Assembly: GCA_937916485.1 (NCBI GenBank)
Contig: CALFSV010000036.1
Span: 109,241-173,240, forward strand
DNA: 64,000 bases
Direction of reading: 5' to 3'
Source: an uncultured Paracoccaceae bacterium
Lineage (GTDB): Bacteria; Pseudomonadota; Alphaproteobacteria; Rhodobacterales; Rhodobacteraceae
The notes below the pieces were generated by a model, which was not told where the DNA came from, did not search any database, and worked only from the letters and a program-made list of their open reading frames with translations. Below, piece after piece: positions 60,464-64,000 of the stretch. Made by a program: the position numbers and the translations under genes. Every line of letters starts with the position of its first letter. Position 1 is the first letter of the stretch.

Positions 60464-61594
60464 ATGAACTCTGCCCATCCACCACTCTTTATCGGGTCCG
60501 AGATCTATCGCCATTCAAGCTATGGTGGCTGGCACCCCTTGCGCATTCCCCGAGTCTCGACCGTGATGGACCTAAGCCGCGCGCTAGGCTGGCTCCCCCC
60601 GGTCCAATTCATCAACAGCCCGCGGGCCAAGCCCGCCGCCCTGCATGCCTTTCACACTCCCGAATACGTCGCCGCACTGGCCGAGGCCGAAAGGGCGCAA
60701 TTCGTATCAGATGCGGTCAGGGACAGGCACAACATCGGCACCCACTCGAACCCGATCTTCGGTGAGATGTTCCGCCGACCGGCCACCTCGGCCGGTGGTG
60801 CGATCCTAGCCGGAGAGCTTTTGGCGAAGGGTGGGGCAGTCTATGCCCCCGCGGCAGGGACGCATCACGCTATGGCTGACCGGGCCAACGGGTTTTGCTA
60901 TTTCAACGACCCGGTCCTTGCCATGCTGTCCCTGCGCCATCACGGCGCCCCTCGTATTGCCTATGTCGACATAGATGCCCACCATCCAGACGGGGTCGAG
61001 GCGGCCTTTGCCGCCGATCAGGACGTTCTGATGCTGTCTGTTCATGAGGAAAACCGCTGGCCACGCACCGGACAGCTGGAGGATGCAGGGGCAGGGCAGG
61101 TGTTCAATCTGCCGGTTCCGCAAGGGTTCAACGACACCGAGATGGCGCTGATCCTCGAACGTCTGATCCTGCCTGCGATCATTGCGTTTCGCCCCGATGC
61201 AATCGTGCTGCAATGCGGTGCCGATGCGGTGACCGAAGACCCTCAGTCCCGCCTGACCCTGTCCAACAACGCCCATTGGGCTGTCGTCGCCGCCTTGCAG
61301 GAACTGTCCCCCCGGTTCCTGGCCCTTGGGGGTGGCGGCTACAATCCGTGGTCCGTCGGGCGCCTATGGACCGGGGTCTGGGGCACCATGAACGGACGGC
61401 CCATTCCGGAGCATTTGCCAGATGCGGCGCAATCCGTTCTGGCGGCACTCGAATGGGACAGGCGCGGTCGCAAGCTGCTGCCAGAGCCGCATTGGATCAC
61501 CACCCTGCGCGATGCGCCACGAACAGGCCCGATCAGCGCGGAGTTGCGGGAGCGTTTGGACCAAATAGAGGGACGTTTGAGGGCCTGGGTCTGA
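60464..61594 (+). CDS. Histone deacetylase-like zinc amidohydrolase
   Basis: The 376-residue product belongs to the arginase/deacetylase superfamily, bacterial HDAC group (acetoin utilisation/acetylpolyamine type). The zinc site blocks are present: DIDAHHPDGVEAAFAADQDV (D-x-H), QCGADAVTEDPQSRL and LGGGGYN; AAGTHHAMADRANGFCYFND supplies the catalytic His pair. It starts at ATG 60464 (MNSAHPPLFIG); the ribosome site is weak and a GTG near 60430 is possible. Substrate is unknown, probably a small acetylated amine or protein lysine. Confidence 0.92.
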   Translation: MNSAHPPLFIGSEIYRHSSYGGWHPLRIPRVSTVMDLSRALGWLPPVQFINSPRAKPAALHAFHTPEYVAALAEAERAQFVSDAVRDRHNIGTHSNPIFGEMFRRPATSAGGAILAGELLAKGGAVYAPAAGTHHAMADRANGFCYFNDPVLAMLSLRHHGAPRIAYVDIDAHHPDGVEAAFAADQDVLMLSVHEENRWPRTGQLEDAGAGQVFNLPVPQGFNDTEMALILERLILPAIIAFRPDAIVLQCGADAVTEDPQSRLTLSNNAHWAVVAALQELSPRFLALGGGGYNPWSVGRLWTGVWGTMNGRPIPEHLPDAAQSVLAALEWDRRGRKLLPEPHWITTLRDAPRTGPISAELRERLDQIEGRLRAWV

Positions 61595-61639
61595 CGCGGC
61601 TTGCCCGATGTCTCATCCTCGATGCAGTATTTACGGCCT

Positions 61640-63109
61640 CTACCGCCAGTTAGACAGCCGACTATACGCCGCGGCTTCGATTGTGTGTGACGGACGCCCG
61701 GCGAGAAACCAAAATGCAAACATGCTCAACCACTGACCTGCCAGGGCGAGCCCGAAAGCCGACGCAAGCTGGACCCCGAGGACAAGTCGCCCAGAGCCTT
61801 GCCCCTCGTCGGGACACATCCAGAAGCAGATCCCCGCAAACGTCAGCAAACCCAGCAACGTTCGGCGAAGTGACCAAAGCTGATCGACCAGCCTCGTCCC
61901 GGTCAATGTGGCAGCGCCGGACAGGGAGAAAAGCATTCCCGCCATGCTTGTTACCCCCCGTGCCGCAATAGCGCCCCATAGCCCGAACATCGCAATCCCC
62001 ACGACCATCAAGGGGACCTTTACTGCGAATTCGACAATTGTCCTTTCGGCGTTCAGGCGCGGACGGAACAGCGCATTGGCCAGTGGCGCGAGAATTGGCC
62101 CGACGATTGCCGGTATCGTCGTCAAGGCCAGCCAGGACAGGATTGGGGAGAGGTCGCTCCAGCTTGGCCCCAGCAAGAGGCCGACAATGGGAGCTGTCAT
62201 GACTGAAATCGCCAAAAGGACGGGGCCCATTATGCAGACGGTCGCATTCAGTGTCTTGTCCCAGGCGCGGCGCAGATCCTCGGCCTTGCCGGCCTGTGCC
62301 AAGGCAACGGTCAATGGCCCGGAAAACGGAACCAGAATGCCCTGCATCGCCACACCGGTCAGATCGCTGGCCAAGGCGTATCGGCCAAGGTCCGCAGCTG
62401 GCAACGTGCGGCCAAGCAGCATGCGATCAATCTGAAAGTTCAGCGCTGAAAAAAACTGTCCGAGACTGCTCCACCCCATAATGTCCTTGAACGCGTGCCA
62501 CCGCCTTAGGCCAAGCCTTGGCCGATATGGGGCGAGCCAGTAGCTCAGCACGTTCCCGACAAGGGGCGTGGTGATGGTTCCTGCGGCAATGGCCCAGTAG
62601 CTTTGCGTTGTGACCGCCAGCGTCGCAACCACGGCGAAGGAGGCGGCCTTGCCAGACAGGGTCAGGATGAAGTCCGGCCACATGTTATAGGCACGGGTGA
62701 AGTCAGCCATGCGAGGGCTGACAAGGCTCCGAAGCATGGGGGCCGTGGCAAGAGCAAGAATTAGAATCGGCAGCCGTGGTTCTTTGTAAAAGGCGGCGAC
62801 CGGCCCGGCGACGGCGGCCACGACGCCGGCAAGCACAAGCGCCCGCAGAAGACCCAGCGTGAACGCGGTGTCATAGTCGTCGGGCGTCGGGTCTTCGGCG
62901 CGCAGGATGGGTTGGTTTATGGGCAGATCCGTCACGGCCTCGACCAGCAGGATCACGGTCATAGCAAGCGCGATCAGCCCAAAATCCGCAGGAACGAGAA
63001 GCTGCGCCAGAACCAGCAAGGTTGCAAAGTCGATTGCCCTCCCGCCAAGCCTGCCCGCGACCGATTGCAGGCCCGCCCGAGCAACCTTTCCACCAATCGT
63101 CTCGGTCAT
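61640..63109 (-). CDS. Polysaccharide flippase-like membrane protein
   Basis: The 489-residue protein (start MTETIGGKVARAG at 63109) has about 12-14 hydrophobic spans (FATLLVLAQLLVPADFGLIALAMTV, ALVLAGVVAAVAGPVAAFY, AASFAVVATLAVTT, GLALAGQWLSMFAFWFLAG), fitting the MATE/Wzx oligosaccharide flippase superfamily. The segment RMLLGRTLPAADLGRYALASDL matches lipopolysaccharide flippases of the Wzx-C group. Its start codon overlaps the stop of the upstream gene in ATGA. A surface polysaccharide locus is implied. Confidence 0.85.
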   Translation of the reverse strand: MTETIGGKVARAGLQSVAGRLGGRAIDFATLLVLAQLLVPADFGLIALAMTVILLVEAVTDLPINQPILRAEDPTPDDYDTAFTLGLLRALVLAGVVAAVAGPVAAFYKEPRLPILILALATAPMLRSLVSPRMADFTRAYNMWPDFILTLSGKAASFAVVATLAVTTQSYWAIAAGTITTPLVGNVLSYWLAPYRPRLGLRRWHAFKDIMGWSSLGQFFSALNFQIDRMLLGRTLPAADLGRYALASDLTGVAMQGILVPFSGPLTVALAQAGKAEDLRRAWDKTLNATVCIMGPVLLAISVMTAPIVGLLLGPSWSDLSPILSWLALTTIPAIVGPILAPLANALFRPRLNAERTIVEFAVKVPLMVVGIAMFGLWGAIAARGVTSMAGMLFSLSGAATLTGTRLVDQLWSLRRTLLGLLTFAGICFWMCPDEGQGSGRLVLGVQLASAFGLALAGQWLSMFAFWFLAGRPSHTIEAAAYSRLSNWR

Positions 63110-64000
63110 CCCGACCCCGCCGGACCGGGCCACCTGGCTTGAAACCGGTGCGGGCTTTGGGCGTGTGCGGTGCCGATGGCAAGCGTCATAAGGACACCCC
63201 ATCGCAAAGCTTCGAAGGTGCCGAAATCCGGCGTGGTCCCGATCAGAAGCAAAACGACAAAGGGCGGAAGGAAAGACCACTTCAGGGCATTCGCAACCGC
63301 GACCGTTTGGGGATCACGAGACCGGATCGGAGTCAGAAGCCGGGTCAGAGCGAAAGCGAAGTACAAAAGAAACCCGACGATCCCGGTGCTGGCGAACAGG
63401 GCAACGGCAAAGTTCGACGCCCGGGTCGAGCCAAGGCCAACCCCGATAAAATGACTGGAAACGCCGGCCTGAAAGGACGTCCATGTCCAGAAGGTTCGTT
63501 CGAGATAAGACAGGCTTTCGGACTTGGTAAAGACCAGCGTGTTCAGCCGGTCGATGACCGGATCAAATAGCTGTGGCGCTGCCAGGAAGGTCGCTGAAAG
63601 CAGCCCGATTGAGCCAAGGGCGATCATGAATTCCCGGCGAATTCCACGACGTCTGAGTATCGACTGTTCAAGTCGGCTGGCCCTGACAAACCATTCCACC
63701 ACGACGACGATCAGGAACACGGCGATGCCCACATACCCTGCCGAAGAGGTCGACAGGACAAGCATCACGACAAGGCCCGCGATGATGTTGCGACATTGGC
63801 GTTGCAGGTGCGGGTCGGTGATTGCCCGCCTCAGGAACCACAAGGCGGACAAGAGCGCCAAAGTTAGGCGAGCGAATTCAGAGGCTTCTGGCATCAGCCC
63901 TGTTACGCGCTTGGCCCCTCCGGCGATCAGCACATTGTCCAAAATCGCGTGTCCGTCGTCGAATGATTTGGAACAGGCGGCGTGATTTTGGTCTGGAGGG
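63106..64000 (-). CDS. O-antigen ligase-like protein (5' end outside window)
   Basis: The frame on the minus strand stays open to the window's right edge, so the N-terminus is missing. About 297 residues are visible, with repeated spans (LTLALLSALWFLRRAI, IIAGLVVMLVLSTSSAGYVGIAVFLIVVVVEWFV, FMIALGSIGLLSATFLA) and the loop WTSFQAGVSSHFIGVGLGSTRASN. Two more spans follow, ending PDFGTFEALRWGVLMTLAIG. The GVGLGSTRASN loop and topology fit the O-antigen ligase/polymerase superfamily (Wzy_C/WaaL). Overlap with the flippase stop (ATGA) shows an operon. The exact role (ligase or polymerase) cannot be told from this fragment. Confidence 0.75.
   Translation of the reverse strand, partial: PPDQNHAACSKSFDDGHAILDNVLIAGGAKRVTGLMPEASEFARLTLALLSALWFLRRAITDPHLQRQCRNIIAGLVVMLVLSTSSAGYVGIAVFLIVVVVEWFVRASRLEQSILRRRGIRREFMIALGSIGLLSATFLAAPQLFDPVIDRLNTLVFTKSESLSYLERTFWTWTSFQAGVSSHFIGVGLGSTRASNFAVALFASTGIVGFLLYFAFALTRLLTPIRSRDPQTVAVANALKWSFLPPFVVLLLIGTTPDFGTFEALRWGVLMTLAIGTAHAQSPHRFQARWPGPAGSG

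Overview
This is a GC-rich chromosomal segment of an alphaproteobacterium, almost certainly a member of the Rhodobacteraceae (Roseobacter/Rhodobacter type). I infer this from gene order and protein character: ruvCAB followed by a tol-pal cluster, a ctaC-ctaB-coxF-ctaG-ctaE-surf1 operon running into thrC, lysC next to ptsP, and a Tad pilus locus with Flp pilins carrying Asp-Trp in place of Glu-Tyr. No species call is possible from the sequence alone. I see no rRNA, tRNA, CRISPR array, insertion sequence or phage gene.

Layout. 0.3-8.97 kb, plus strand: ruvC-ruvA-ruvB (Holliday junction resolution), an unrecognised conserved-looking gene, ybgC, tolQ, tolR, tolA, tolB, pal and cpoB (envelope constriction machine). 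8.96-15.7 kb, plus: tilS, ftsH with its own terminator, a MOSC-domain gene, then fhs and folD (one-carbon metabolism), with a structured leader ahead of fhs. 15.9-19.8 kb: a membrane-anchored LytTR regulator converging on pdeM and an Lhr-type helicase, two parts of the ligase-associated DNA repair module. 19.9-33.0 kb, minus strand: a complete Tad secretion engine (four flp pilins, rcpC, rcpA, an OmpA-like lipoprotein, tadZ, tadA, tadB, tadC, two TPR lipoproteins, prepilin peptidase) plus an adjacent AAA ATPase. TadE/F/G pseudopilins are not in the window. 33.4-40.5 kb: lytic transglycosylase, GNAT, topA, dprA, a DksA/TraR-type zinc finger gene preceded by a perfect FNR-type palindrome, and tldD. 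40.6-48.3 kb, plus: cytochrome c oxidase subunits II and III with assembly factors, thrC, an M16 peptidase and a RimJ-like acetyltransferase. 48.4-57.5 kb: a lactamase-fold protein, a GlcD/D2HGDH-type oxidase, apt, a DUF2927 protein, mtnP, a flavin reductase, GNAT, EcsC and ptsP. 57.7-64 kb: lysC, SDR, DUF1178, a histone-deacetylase-like amidohydrolase, and the edge of a polysaccharide locus (flippase plus truncated O-antigen-ligase-like gene).

The signals not explained by genes are mainly short repeats. A composite element with the core GCCTCCGGCGGGgATATTT occurs five times, each time in sense orientation 25-80 nt after a stop codon and behind a stem-loop. A palindrome TAAGGTGGGT-N4-ACCCACCTTA occurs four times at gene ends. 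Hairpins follow every flp gene. These, the fhs leader, the FNR box and the inverted repeats ahead of rcpC are the best leads for undescribed regulation. I did not find a clearly novel multi-gene system.
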